Shown here one piece after another: positions 32,871-42,524 of a stretch of 64,000 bases of DNA. A program made the position numbers and the translations under genes. The DNA is from Erinaceus europaeus (Eukaryota > Chordata > Mammalia > Eulipotyphla > Erinaceidae). The stretch spans positions 64,751,838 through 64,815,837 of the forward strand of contig NC_080168.1 of assembly GCF_950295315.1 (NCBI RefSeq), read 5' to 3'. The stretch's first letter is position 1, and each line of letters starts with the position of its first letter. The notes below the pieces were generated by a model, which was not told where the DNA came from, made no database searches, and worked only from the letters and a program-made list of their open reading frames with translations.

Positions 32871-33510
32871 GCAAGGAGGCATATTCTTTAACTTGTTGAC
32901 ATGATGAAACACATCAGCCAACCATCATCATCATCAGACTATCTTCAGTGGGAAAGTACTCAACTCATTCTCTTCTAAAAATGGGAATGATGTAAGCATA
33001 CTTGCTTTTACCTAGTCTCCCTATTCCTGCTAAATAACATGCTATAATTTCATAAAACTGTGGCTTTTTATGCTCGTGTATTCTGAGGGTCAGGCACTTT
33101 CCATGGGATAACCAAGCACTGGAGATGACATACAGTGGGAACTAGAGTCACCTGGATATGCCTTCACATATCGTCTGGGGAGTTGATCCTGGCTGGGAGC
33201 TTGGTCAGTCAGTTAGAAAACCCTTGTGTGACTTCTGCATGTGGGTAGGTGGGCCTCCCCAGGTGGGTTCCAGGTGCAGGCAGTTGAAGGAGCAACAAAG
33301 TGCCCATATGGCCCTGCTGGCGAAGGTACCCCATGCTGGCTCTGCTCTGCTGTGTTGGGTATTTCTTGGAGGTCAGAGTTATTTACACAGGCTCGAGGGG
33401 AAAGGCAGAGAGTCTACAACTCAACAGGATAGCATCAGTGTTAGATCTGAAGAGGAATATGTAGAATGTGAGATACTTTTGATCTTGTTATTAGCTTTGT
33501 ATTGAAAGGC
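32871..33510. other. Unique non-coding stretch
   Basis: A 115-codon frame begins at 33,158, but it has no domain, no splice context and no neighbours to support it. 33,160-33,440 is locally GC-rich. Confidence 0.45.
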
Positions 33511-33639
33511 ATAGTGCTTGCCAAGACAAGAATGGCAATTAGGAGTATAGGAATTGGAAAGGAAATAATAACACTGTTATCATCTGAAGACAATATGATC
33601 CCTTATGTACAAAACTCCAAAGATAGATGGAGAGGCTAG

Positions 33640-33885
33640 GAGGTGTGGCACACACATTACTATGTGTAAGGACTGAGTTCAGTCTCCTGCGGCAGGGATG
33701 CCTCATGAGTAGCAGAGCAGTGCTGCAGATTCCTCTCTCTCTCTCTCCTCCTCTCTTTATTTCTCTTCCTCTCTGTTTCTGTCTCTACCAGTAAATGAGT
33801 AAACAAACAGAAATAATGACTTCTGGGAGCCATGGAATCTTTATGCAGGCACCAAGCCTTAATAACCCTGGTGACAATACATACA
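33640..33885 (+). mobile_element. SINE, long 3' form, sense, nested in L1
   Basis: 'ggctaggaggtgtggcacacacattactatgtgtaagg ... agcagagcagtgctgcag', CT body, 'aataatgacttctgggagccatggaatctttatgcaggcaccaagcc'. The promoter half is diverged. Confidence 0.8.
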
Positions 33886-34539
33886 TATATGCACTTTAAA
33901 ATTTAGAAATATAGGTAATTATCTGAGTCTAGCAAAGATGAATGGATATAAGATTAATAAGGAGTCAGTTGTGTTCTTATACAACTGTAACAACCAACTA
34001 AATATGTCATTTTAAAAGGAGGCATTAAAATGTAGGAATAAACCTAATGGGAAGCATGTAAGACTTCTTTAAGCACGTAAGACTTTGTTAGCATTTAAAA
34101 TGACTTGACCATAGTATATTTTAGTCACATATAACATGTTTATACACAGGATTGCTCAATTCTAAAAGATCTCATTTATACTCAACTGTACATCTAGAAA
34201 CAGATTCACACTTTTATGAAATCTTGTTATGGGATGGAGATTGTATGTCATATCAGCAAGGAAAAAAATTACTAGTCAGTTTATGAAACTGGAAAAGTCA
34301 TCCACGTTGGCAGAAAAAAATGGATCTCTATCTCCATCATATATAAAAATCAAACCACAGATGGATTAAGTATCTGTCAAAAGTCAAGTTGTAGCCATAG
34401 AAGATAAAGATATATTTCTTTTGGATTTCGGAGTAAGAAAGGATTTATAAACATTGATAAATTGTTCTAAAAGACTGATAAGAGTTGACATCAGACTAGG
34501 ACTTTATAATTACCATGTTAAAGAATATAAAAAGGAGGC

Positions 34540-34650
34540 AGGAGAAATAGCATAATGGTTACACTTTCATGCCTGAGGCTCTGAAGTCCCAGGTTCAATT
34601 CTCTGTACCACCACAAGCCAGAGCTGAGCAATGAGAAAGAAAGGGGGTCA
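34540..34650 (+). mobile_element. SINE F3, sense, nested in L1
   Basis: 'ggaggcaggagaaatagcataatggttacac', 'gcctgaggctctgaagtcccaggttcaattc' (B box region), 'accacaagccagagctgagcaatgagaaag'. Confidence 0.88.
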
Positions 34651-35370
34651 GGGAGAAAAGTTTATAAACTAGAGAGTATTTGCAGTACACAGTTTACATA
34701 GATTAACATTAACAATATATTTGAAAGTAAAAAATAGGGACAAGCAACATAGAAAATAATGACAGGTCTGGCTAGTTCACAAAGAGAAACCATGTATAAC
34801 TAACAATCATATGAAGCAATTTCAACTTCATTAATTATTAGGAAAATCAAATTAAGCACACACTATTTAATTTTTATCTTACTTTTTGTTATATTTCATT
34901 AAAGTAACTTTGTAGTATAGCATCGTATAAATTTCAGGTATGTATCACTGGAAATCAATGCTCTGAAATTTTCATTATCTTTTGCAAGTGATGCTTAAAA
35001 TTTTTAATGAGATAACATTTAAAACCAAGAATGAGAATTAACAGTAATTTAATTTTTTACTTGTTTCTGCAAGTATAATTTGTGCAACCATTTTGGAAAA
35101 TAGGTCTTTGTTATCCTGTGAAACTAAACATAGACAGACCTTGCAACCTAGTAATTTTTCTTGTAGGCATAAGCCCAAGAGGAATTCTGTGTATATACAA
35201 ACACAGCTCTGCTGGAGAGCATTCATAGCAGTTATGCTCTCAATAACAAAATATTGTAAACTAACCAAATGTTTATTGACAGGAAAGTGACCAAATAATC
35301 TGGTATGTTACAGTAGTCAGAGAATGAATGATAACTCAAATAATAGCAGCAACATAATATTACATTTGAA

Positions 35371-35512
35371 AGTCCCCCCCCCAGTTAATATGCCATAGAT
35401 ACCTTTTACAAATAGTCAAAATGTTTTTTTAATTGCTTTTATTTTGATGGTAGGCACAGATGAGGTGAAACCCCATTAATTTGAAAGCAAGGCAATGATG
35501 AAAAATAAATTT
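35371..35512. other. Short AT-rich stretch with C-run
   Basis: C-run at about 35,375-35,383; otherwise featureless. Confidence 0.5.
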
Positions 35513-35514
35513 AG

Positions 35515-35645
35515 GTTTCTGGGCAGGGGTAGATAGCGTAATTGTTATGCAGAGCCTCTCATGCCTGAGGCCCCAAAGTCTCAGGTTTAGTTCCCTGCAG
35601 TAAACCAGAGCTGATTAGTGCTCTGGGAGAAAAAAAAACAACAAC
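35515..35645 (+). mobile_element. SINE F3, sense
   Basis: 'gggcaggggtagatagcgtaattgttatgcagagcc', 'gcctgaggccccaaagtctcagg', 'ccagagctgattagtgctctgggag' and an A-rich tail that was the target of the next SINE. Confidence 0.88.
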
Positions 35646-35865
35646 AAAAAAACCAGACAGTGGCATACCTATGTCAGCATACACATTACAGTGAGCAGGG
35701 ACCCAGGTTCAAGCCACTGGTCTCCACCTGCAGGGGGAAGCTTTTTGAATGTTGAAGCAGGGCTGCAGGTGCCTCTCTGTGTTACTTTCCCTCTGTATCT
35801 CCCCCTTCATTCTCAATTTCTCTGTCTCCAATAAATAAATAAATGGATAAATAAAATTTTAAAAT
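35646..35865 (+). mobile_element. SINE F2, sense
   Basis: 'aaaccagacagtggcatacctatgtcagc', B box ggttcaagcca, 'cacctgcagggggaagctt', CT body, 'ctccaataaataaataaatggataaataaa'. It lies head-to-tail behind the F3 copy. Confidence 0.9.
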
Positions 35866-36605
35866 ATTTATTGAATACATTCAGATTTCTTGAGTTGACA
35901 GAGGTGCAAGGCAGATTCTCACGTAATCCAGTGTCAGTATCTTCAGTTTGATGCTGGGTGGTAGGTTCCCATATGCTAAGTTATATTTTAAGAAAGCAAA
36001 TAATAAAAATAGAAAAGCCCAGTGAGATGACTCGAGGCAGTGCCATGCTCGAGAAGTGATTAAGCTGGAACATCGTAAGATGGACCTTCCTCACTTCATG
36101 GTGAGCCACATCCTCTAGGAAGTATATCTGAAGTGAGCTTTGAAAAAGGCAGAGAAGTAACTGGGGGCCCTTAATTATGTCAACTCCCAGAGAGAAAGGA
36201 GTTTTAAGTTGTACGTGGATACCTGAATATTGAGGCATTGAGCTTACAACTTCACTCTTACCTGACTAAAAGATCCTGTGCCCGTTGCATCAGTCAGAAC
36301 ATCCATATTCCAGGCTGACAAGATGAACTATCTCTGCATAGAAGTGGGGCTCCATCATAAGGAGAATGAAATTAGAGAAGGGCACATGTAAGTGGGGAAG
36401 ATCCAGAAGTCTGTTTTCATGCTTCCCTTGCTTCCAGCTGCAGCTCCCAGGCTCCCGGCCCGTGAAGGCACAGGTTTGTCACTGAGGTCAGAATGGTCTG
36501 GAGTTAACTGACGCTAGAGTTTGAGAATTTAAAGCTCATATGTTTTCAGAAGTTCTCCAGTGTAAGGAGCCAGTGGGGCTGCAGGAAGAGTAGGAGCAAG
36601 TTCCG
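35866..36605. other. Unique non-coding stretch
   Basis: No exon, domain or named repeat recognised. Confidence 0.5.
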
Positions 36606-36609
36606 AGGG

Positions 36610-36775
36610 TCTGAGGGTCTGAGGGCCAGAGAGACAGCTCTGCCTGCTATAGCCCCAGCGTGCATGCCACAGCTTCCAGAGGCTACATGTTTAACCCTCG
36701 CGCTGCCTTACACCAGAGCTGAGCAGTGCCCTGCCCCCCCCTTTATAAACAGACAACTAAGTAAACAAATATCTC
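36610..36775 (+). mobile_element. SINE F3/F5-like, sense, diverged
   Basis: 'gagggccagagagacagctctgcctgctatagc ... gtttaaccctcgcgctgccttacaccagagctgagcagtgccctg' ends in an AT-rich tail with 'aagtaaacaaat'. Confidence 0.6.
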
Positions 36776-37125
36776 TTTTTTTAAAAGAACTTCCAGTGCT
36801 AGATACAGTACTAGCTACCCAAATCCCAGGGATGGTCATTTGAGGAGAAAGAAAAACAGGGCTGGGAAAATAGGAACTGAAAGGCACACCTGGCTGTGGT
36901 GTAATGTGAAGAGTAAAAAAGGCGATCCCAGTTTCTGCTTTCTGGATGGACTAAAGGATTGTAATAGCAATGGAATAATAACAGCTTTAGAATAGAAATC
37001 AGCTTGTGAAAAGAATTTGATTTTAGTTATACAGTAGTGTACACACACATACACACTACATATTTAGGGGATCTTACAGTGGGTTATCTTGAAGTTATTT
37101 AGTCAGTAGTTCACTGTATACTTGA
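36776..37125. other. Unique non-coding stretch
   Basis: Includes a short ACACACAT run near 37,041. No other structure seen. Confidence 0.5.
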
Positions 37126-37129
37126 GGAC

Positions 37130-37250
37130 ACTGGTCAAGAGAGTACATAAAATCATCTTTTTGATTGCAGACTAGTATTCCATAGAGTATATATATGTCC
37201 CATAACTTCTAGCCAGTTATCTGTCGATGGGCATTGAGGGTCAAGCAGCC
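37130..37250 (-). mobile_element. Old L1 ORF2 C-terminal scrap, antisense
   Basis: 'agactagtattccatagagtatatatatgtcccataacttctagccagttatctgtcgatgggcattgagg' is a decayed form of the reversed L1 motif intact at 6,062-6,126. Confidence 0.75.
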
Positions 37251-37269
37251 TCTTAAAGGTTCTGACTGG

Positions 37270-38250
37270 CTGAGTAACTAGGAGGAGTCCAGAGGTGGCA
37301 GAGTGGAGAATGGAGGAGAAAGGGGTAGTAGACTGGGAGGAGAGGCATCTTGAAGGCAGTGTTGTAAATCACATGAGAGATGGTGGGGTGTTATGGAGGG
37401 TGGTGGTATTAGGAAATGGGCAGAGTAGACAGACACGAGGTATTTTGGATGTCAGACTTTGTGATTGGCTTTGTGGAGGTGTGGAGTTAGAGAGAACATG
37501 TCCAAGACAACTCCAGGTTTTTGTCTTGGTAGGTTGTGTTATAAAGGGGAGGACTAAACAGTGGGCAAAGGGACCCTAGAGGGAGAATGAATCAAGGTTT
37601 GTGGGTGAGATCTTGAGTTCTATTTTGGTTGTATCACATCTGAGGTGCCTGTTAGATTGAGAAAGTCTTTGGTTCTCTGTTGTGTGTGAGGATCTAGAGC
37701 TCAGGAGATGGATATGAACCAGATATTCTTTTCCTTAAACTAGTCCAAAGGAGTGTGTCTAAAGTGAGAACATTAAGAAAGTTTAGGGGACTGGTTGAAG
37801 GACCTGCAAGAGGAGCGGGGAAGAGTGGGTAGATAAATGGGAGGAAGAGGGGAAGAAGTGTGGCTGCCTTGCAAATGGTGGGGCCGGAGTGTTTTGAGAA
37901 GGAAAGACTGGTCACATGCTGTTAGTGTTCAAGCAAGACAAGGGATTGAAAGTGTCTCTTTGCATTTAGTGAGAAAGAGGTAATTGGTTGCAGGCATGGG
38001 CTGTAAGAATAGAGCATCTATGAAGTTGAGTTGTGGAAAGGAGAGGGTTGTGGTTGCAGAAGAATGTAGTTGAGTTAAGGATGGTTTTGCTTTTGTTTTT
38101 GTTTTGTTTCGTTTTGTTAAAGATGTAGGGCCTGAAGCACATATTATTGTTAATAGGAAGGAGCCAAGGAAGAGGGGGAGGCTAAGTATTTAGGAGAGGG
38201 AACACTAGGAGAGCCAACCCTCCACCCCCCTCCATGGAGGGATTAGCCTC
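37270..38250 (+). mobile_element. Ancient mammalian interspersed repeat, sense, family uncertain
   Basis: Purine-rich text with phrases such as 'catgtccaagacaactccaggtttttg', 'gagttctattttggttgtatcacatctgaggtgcctgttag', 'gatggatatgaaccagat' and 'ggttttgcttttgtttttgttttgtttcgttttgttaaagatg' follows a repeat I know from other mammals that contains 'gactccaaggtttttggc' and 'gatgcctattagacatccaag'. I cannot name the family reliably. The frames here have no coding meaning. Confidence 0.55.
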
Positions 38251-38309
38251 AAGTAGATGGACGGACTCCTTGGTCTTTGTGAGCAGAGAGGTTTGAGAGA
38301 ATGACGTGA

Positions 38310-38480
38310 AGAGATTTCTCTTCAGATGTCTTCTGCCTGTGAGATGCATACATACCCATGCCCAAGGCCCTAGATCAAGCCCCAGCACCATTTGAGACCA
38401 CTGAGACACCACAGAAGAGCTCCATGAATGGTGGAGCAGTGCTGTGGTGACCTCCCCTTTCTCTGCTCTCTCAAAACAAG
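38310..38480 (+). mobile_element. SINE F5, sense
   Basis: 'gcccaaggccctagatcaagccccagcaccatttgagacc ... gctccatgaatggtggagcagtgctgtggtgacctcc', CT-rich, then 'aaacaagcaagcaagcaaac'. It splits the ancient repeat. Confidence 0.78.
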
Positions 38481-38589
38481 CAAGCAAGCAAACAGAAGGG
38501 TGGGCCCTAGAGTCACTGAGTGGTACCATGTGTACACGAAGCCCTGCATTCATTCTCCAGCATTCCATTATGTCTGCTTTTGTTCCTTC

Positions 38590-38870
38590 TGTTTAATAGG
38601 AGACTTGGTCATTTGCTTTAATTACACGACTGAAACAGAAAGGTCAGAAGTCTGAGAGTTGAGGGTTTTGGGAGAGCTTCTGGAGAAGGGGTAAGAGAGA
38701 CCTTCCCAGAGAGAAGTAGATGTAGCAGGCAGAACTGTGAGTTCATTTGGGTATGGGAAACGGGTTTTCTAGTGAGTCTCTGATAGTGCTTCACAGAAGA
38801 TGGGCAGTTGGGTATTGCTGATGGCTCTTGGGGGTCCTTCCTTGCCCCTTGCCTTGTAACCACTCTAGAT
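38590..38870 (+). mobile_element. Continuation of the ancient repeat, sense
   Basis: 'ggagaaggggtaagagagaccttcccagagagaagtagatgtagcaggcagaactgtgagttcatttgggt' keeps the purine-rich style and order of the repeat at 37,270. Supported by style only. Confidence 0.35.
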
Positions 38871-39600
38871 TCTGAGTCAGCTTAGCAGTAGATCAGGAAA
38901 GTGGCTCAGTAGTTAAGGTGTTGTTAGCATGGCTTAGATCAGGGCTGAGGTGAGGTCTCCCACATCTACCCTTGAAATTCACCCTGCCCTTTTCTGACAA
39001 GAGTCTAATATTCACACCTCCATGCCAAGCAAACATTTTTTCCCTGGTTGGCCTTTGCTTCTCCTAGGAGCCAGGTTATGGCCGCATGCCCTGTTTGTGA
39101 GCCAGCAGTTCCAGTGAGGAACCCATGGAACTTGTACTATGTGTGCACATGCCCCTGTGACTCCTCTGCCCTGCCAGGGGTGCTTCTGGATGGCCTGCTC
39201 CCACTATCACCTGCCGAGCTGTAGAGAGAGGCATGATAGTGTCTTCTGCACCTTGTTTCCTTCCGACCACAGAAGGTCTATGGTATTTTTCCAAATGTGA
39301 TTATAAGAGGTAGCGTATCTACCTCTGAAGCTTCCTTGAGGGTAGAGGTTTTGTCACCTAGCTGGAGTATAATTTACCCAGAGAGAATTTTGAGTTGACA
39401 GTGAACTAACCATGTAGTCATTATTTGTTGGGAAGATAGGACTAGTCCTAGCAAAGTGGGGCTCTGGAAAATCTGGTTAGAGCACTGAGATTATGAATGA
39501 ACATGTTCTTAGAAGCTGAGAGTAATGAGATGGAATCAGAGGACCCTCTGCCGGCAGAGAGATCCAGGAGTTGGAGGAGGTGGGAAGATGTAATCAGAAA
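38871..39600. other. Unique non-coding stretch
   Basis: No gene signal. 38,895-38,965 weakly resembles a SINE head. Confidence 0.45.
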
Positions 39601-39602
39601 GG

Positions 39603-39812
39603 GGGGCCGGGTGGTGGTGCACCTGTTCAGCCCACATGTTACAGTGCACAAGGACCAGGGTTCCAGCCCCCGGTCCCCACCTGCAGGGGGGAAGCTTTCT
39701 GAGTAGTGAAGCAGGGCTGCAGGTGTCTCTCTGTCTTTCTCCCTCTCTATCACCCCTTTCCCTCTCAATTTCTGGCTGTGTCTATCCAATAAGTAAATAA
39801 AGATAATACTTA
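39603..39812 (+). mobile_element. SINE F2, sense, near-consensus
   Basis: F2 head at 39,605, 'gtccccacctgcaggggggaagctttctgag', CT body, 'tctatccaataagtaaataaagata'. Low divergence suggests a recent insertion. Confidence 0.96.
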
Positions 39813-39814
39813 CT

Positions 39815-40465
39815 GGGACATTCTCCTATCTGTTCATTTCTGAATAAGCTATTTTCAGGTAGTGCATTTGCAGCTCTCTTTTGTTTGTGTTTTGCCTTGT
39901 GCTACTTTACTGTTGGCAGGAGTTCAGAGGGGGTATTGCTTATAGAGCAGCAGCAGTTGTCTCAGCTTCTTGGAGGATGCTTCAGCACCATCACTGGCCT
40001 CACTCTAGTGGATGTTTAAGAGAGTGAAGTGAAACACTGTGATGTCTTTTACGATGCAGGCCTTCTGACCTGTTTTGGTGTGGCTATGGCTATTGCAGTG
40101 CTGGCAACTTGAGCTTCTACTGCCCAAGTGCCAACATGCTTTTCTTGGAGAAATAGAGGGAAAAGGAAGGCACGTGGGAAGTTGCAATTCATTTGCCTTT
40201 GCAGAGTCAGTTATTCCAAAGGCATTATTTCAAATTAATCTTTCAAACCCCTATTATGTGCTACTTAGTTCATGGTGCAAGGAATAAAATGATTAAAAAT
40301 TGGTCCCTACTTTTGGAGGGGAAAAAAAAGCCCCTACACTTCCTCAGAAGAGGTCATAGAAATTCTGGTGAGCAAATAATTTCCCTGAATGGGCAAGTCT
40401 GGAATTACAGTCTTACATGACTAGACTGTTATAATTGCTCAGTCTTGATGGCTAATCATATTAAG
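39815..40465. other. Unique non-coding stretch
   Basis: No recognised repeat or exon. Confidence 0.5.
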
Positions 40466-40469
40466 CCCT

Positions 40470-40476
40470 TACTGGA

Positions 40477-40516
<40 letters not shown>

Positions 40517-40520
40517 ATGA
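40470..40520. repeat. (GA)n microsatellite
   Basis: About 22 GA units with one interruption (gatagaga). Confidence 0.97.
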
Positions 40521-40848
40521 GAATGGGAATGTGTGTGTATTTCTTTTTTTCTCTTTACTCTTACCCACTTCTGTGAGCTTGGGACTGCTGGGAAAAACAC
40601 CTACTTATTTCTTGCCTCTCAGGAACATGTCATGAAACAAGATCAAATGGAAAACTTATTACTGTGATGGTGAAGAGGTGGGTCAGCCCGTCACTTTCCA
40701 GACGGGACAGAGACTGAGTCGGATGGCGTGTGCACACCGTTAACCGGGAAGGCTCTTGGGGATGGCTGGGCATCAGGATGGTTTCTGGAGAGACTCTCTT
40801 ATTCAAGATAATTAGCAAATGCCCTTTTTTTCCCTGTTAGACATTAAA
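40521..40848. other. Unique non-coding stretch
   Basis: No recognised repeat or exon. Confidence 0.5.
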
Positions 40849-40849
40849 A

Positions 40850-40985
40850 TTAAAAGAGTTATTTAGTTATTATAGAGAGAAAGAGAAAACAAGAACTAGA
40901 GTACCAATATGGTATATGCAATGCTGGGCACTGAACTTAGGACCTCATTCTTGAGAATCTAATACTTTATCCAGGCTGCTTTGTT
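40850..40985 (-). mobile_element. SINE F4, antisense
   Basis: 'agttattatagagagaaagagaaaacaagaactagagtaccaatatggtatatgcaatgctgggcactgaacttaggacctcattcttgag ... tactttatccaggctg' is reversed F4. A (GTTT)n run follows at 40,993-41,018. Confidence 0.75.
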
Positions 40986-41192
40986 AGGCATTGTTTGTTT
41001 GTTTGTTTTGTTTTTGTTTTGAGAAACTGTGGTGTCAAGAGATACCTCTTTCACATTATGTATAGGTAATTATAATATAGGGAAATTCATAGAAGAAATG
41101 CATATGAAAAGTCTGAGTTATTCACTTATTAAATTCTAATTTAAAGTATTTACTCATCCTTTTAGCCTTAGTTTTCTTTTTAAAAATATATT

Positions 41193-41465
41193 TCTGAGAG
41201 TTGGGCAGTAGCGCAGTGGGTTAAGCATAGGTGGTGCAAAGTGCAAGGACCGGCTAAGGATCCTGGCTCGAGCCCCGGCTCCCCACCTGCAGGGGAGTCG
41301 CTTCACAAGTGGTGAAGCAGGTCTGCAGGTGTCTGTCTTTCTCTTCCCTCTCTGTCTTCCCCTCCTCTCTCCATTTCTCTCTGTCCTATCCAACAACAAC
41401 AACATTAATAACTACAACAATAAAACAACAAGGGCAACAAAAGGGAATAAATAAATATTTTTAAA
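41193..41465 (+). mobile_element. SINE F1, short form, sense
   Basis: 'gagagttgggcagtagcgcagtgggttaagc', 'tgcaggggagtcgcttcac', CT body, 'acaacaataaaacaacaagggcaacaaaagggaataaataaatat'. The B box has a one-base change (ggctcgagccc). Confidence 0.95.
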
Positions 41466-41562
41466 TACATATATATATTTCCTTGAGTTTTCTGGTAGAC
41501 GCAATAGGTGTTGGCTTGCATGCCATCTTGCTTTTATACTATCATTAAAAAACATTCAAGTG

Positions 41563-41772
41563 GGGCCCAGGTGGTGGTGCACCTGGTTGAGCGCTCACGT
41601 TACAGTGTGCAAGGACCCAGGTTCAAGCCCCTGGTCCTTATCTGCAGAGGGAAAGCTTCACAAGTGGTGAAGTAGTGCTGCAGGTGTGTCTATTTCTCTC
41701 TCCCTCTCTATTACCTCCTTTCCCTCTCAATTTCTGACTGTCTCAAACAAATAAAGATAAAATTAAAAAAAA
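41563..41772 (+). mobile_element. SINE F2, sense, first of two at one target
   Basis: F2 from 'gggcccaggtggtggtgcacctgg' to 'caaacaaataaagataaaatt' and an A-run. The target repeat attcaagtg precedes it (41,554-41,562) and follows it (41,773-41,781). Confidence 0.95.
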
Positions 41773-41781
41773 ATTCAAGTG

Positions 41782-42073
41782 GGGGTTGGGTGGTAGTGCA
41801 GCAGGTTAAGCTCACGTGGCACAAACACAAGGACCAGCATACGGGTCCCAGTTCAAGCCCTGGCTCCCCACCTGCAGGGGGGTCGCTTCACAAGCGGTGA
41901 AGCAGGTCTGCAGGTGTATCTCTTTCTCTCCCCCTCTCTGTCCTCCCCATCTCTCTCCATTTCTCTCTGTCCTATCCAACAGTGATGACATCATCAATAG
42001 CAACAATAACTACAACGGTAAAAAAGCAAGGCAACAAAAGGGAAAGTAAATAAAAATAAATTAGAAAAAAACC
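41782..42073 (+). mobile_element. SINE F1, sense, second of two at one target
   Basis: F1 from 'ggggttgggtggtagtgcagcagg' to 'aaggcaacaaaagggaaagtaaataaaaataaa'. A third copy of attcaagt follows at 42,074-42,081. Direct repeats on both sides of both SINEs show two successive insertions at the same nick site. Confidence 0.95.
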
Positions 42074-42081
42074 ATTCAAGT

Positions 42082-42305
42082 TTTGGATTGCACAGTTGAA
42101 GCTGTAAGCCTTGTTGTAAAGCAGCCAACTTTGCCTGCCTGCCCTCCCCTGGCACCGGTACCTTCATTGTTGCTTTCTAGAGGCAGAGTGCTAAGTGCCC
42201 TGACTGCTTATTGACATCCCTCTGACTGTCCTTGGCAGTCAGCATGTCGGCAAGAGCTAGGACTAACAAAAAGAGATCAGACAAATGTCAAGAGGAGAGT
42301 AACAT
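42082..42305. other. Unique non-coding stretch
   Basis: No recognised repeat or exon. Confidence 0.5.
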
Positions 42306-42309
42306 CCTG

Positions 42310-42520
42310 TTCACTCCTCTCTTACTTAGAATGTGCCAGTGTTTTGAGTGCATCCCAGACTCCAACTTCCTTCATCTTCGTAATGACCTCAGGAGTTGCA
42401 GTCATCATCTTTGTCATTGTCCCACCCCACCTTGACAAACAAGGAGCCAGAGCCACCGAGTTGTTGCACAGATTCACCCAAAGTGACAAGAGTAGCTGCC
42501 TGACCCCATAGTTCCTGCCT
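42310..42520 (+). mobile_element. MIR-type ancient SINE, sense
   Basis: 'aacatcctgttcactcctctcttacttagaatgtgccagtg' and 'cttgacaaacaaggagccagagccaccgagttgttgcacagattcacccaaagtgacaagagtagctg' follow the MIR core ('tgaggaaactgaggcacagagaggttaagtgacttgcccaaggtcacacagctag'). Confidence 0.65.
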
Positions 42521-42524
42521 TTCA

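Larger units (their letters stand above)
33515..35370 (+). mobile_element. Ancient L1 ORF2/3' UTR, sense, split by two SINEs
   Basis: Highly diverged L1 text in order: 'atgatcccttatgtacaaaactccaaag', 'ggagtcagttgtgttcttatacaactgtaacaacc', 'caaaccacagatggattaagtatctgtcaaaa', 'gaagcaatttcaacttcattaattattaggaaaatcaaatt', then 'caaccattttggaaaataggtctttgttatcctgtgaaa' and 'ggcataagcccaagaggaattc'. All are C-terminal ORF2 in sense. No frame is open. SINEs at 33,640 and 34,540 are inserted in it. Confidence 0.82.

Noticed and set aside
33158..33505. 115-codon + strand frame
   Set aside because: No recognised domain, no splice context, and flanked by decayed L1.
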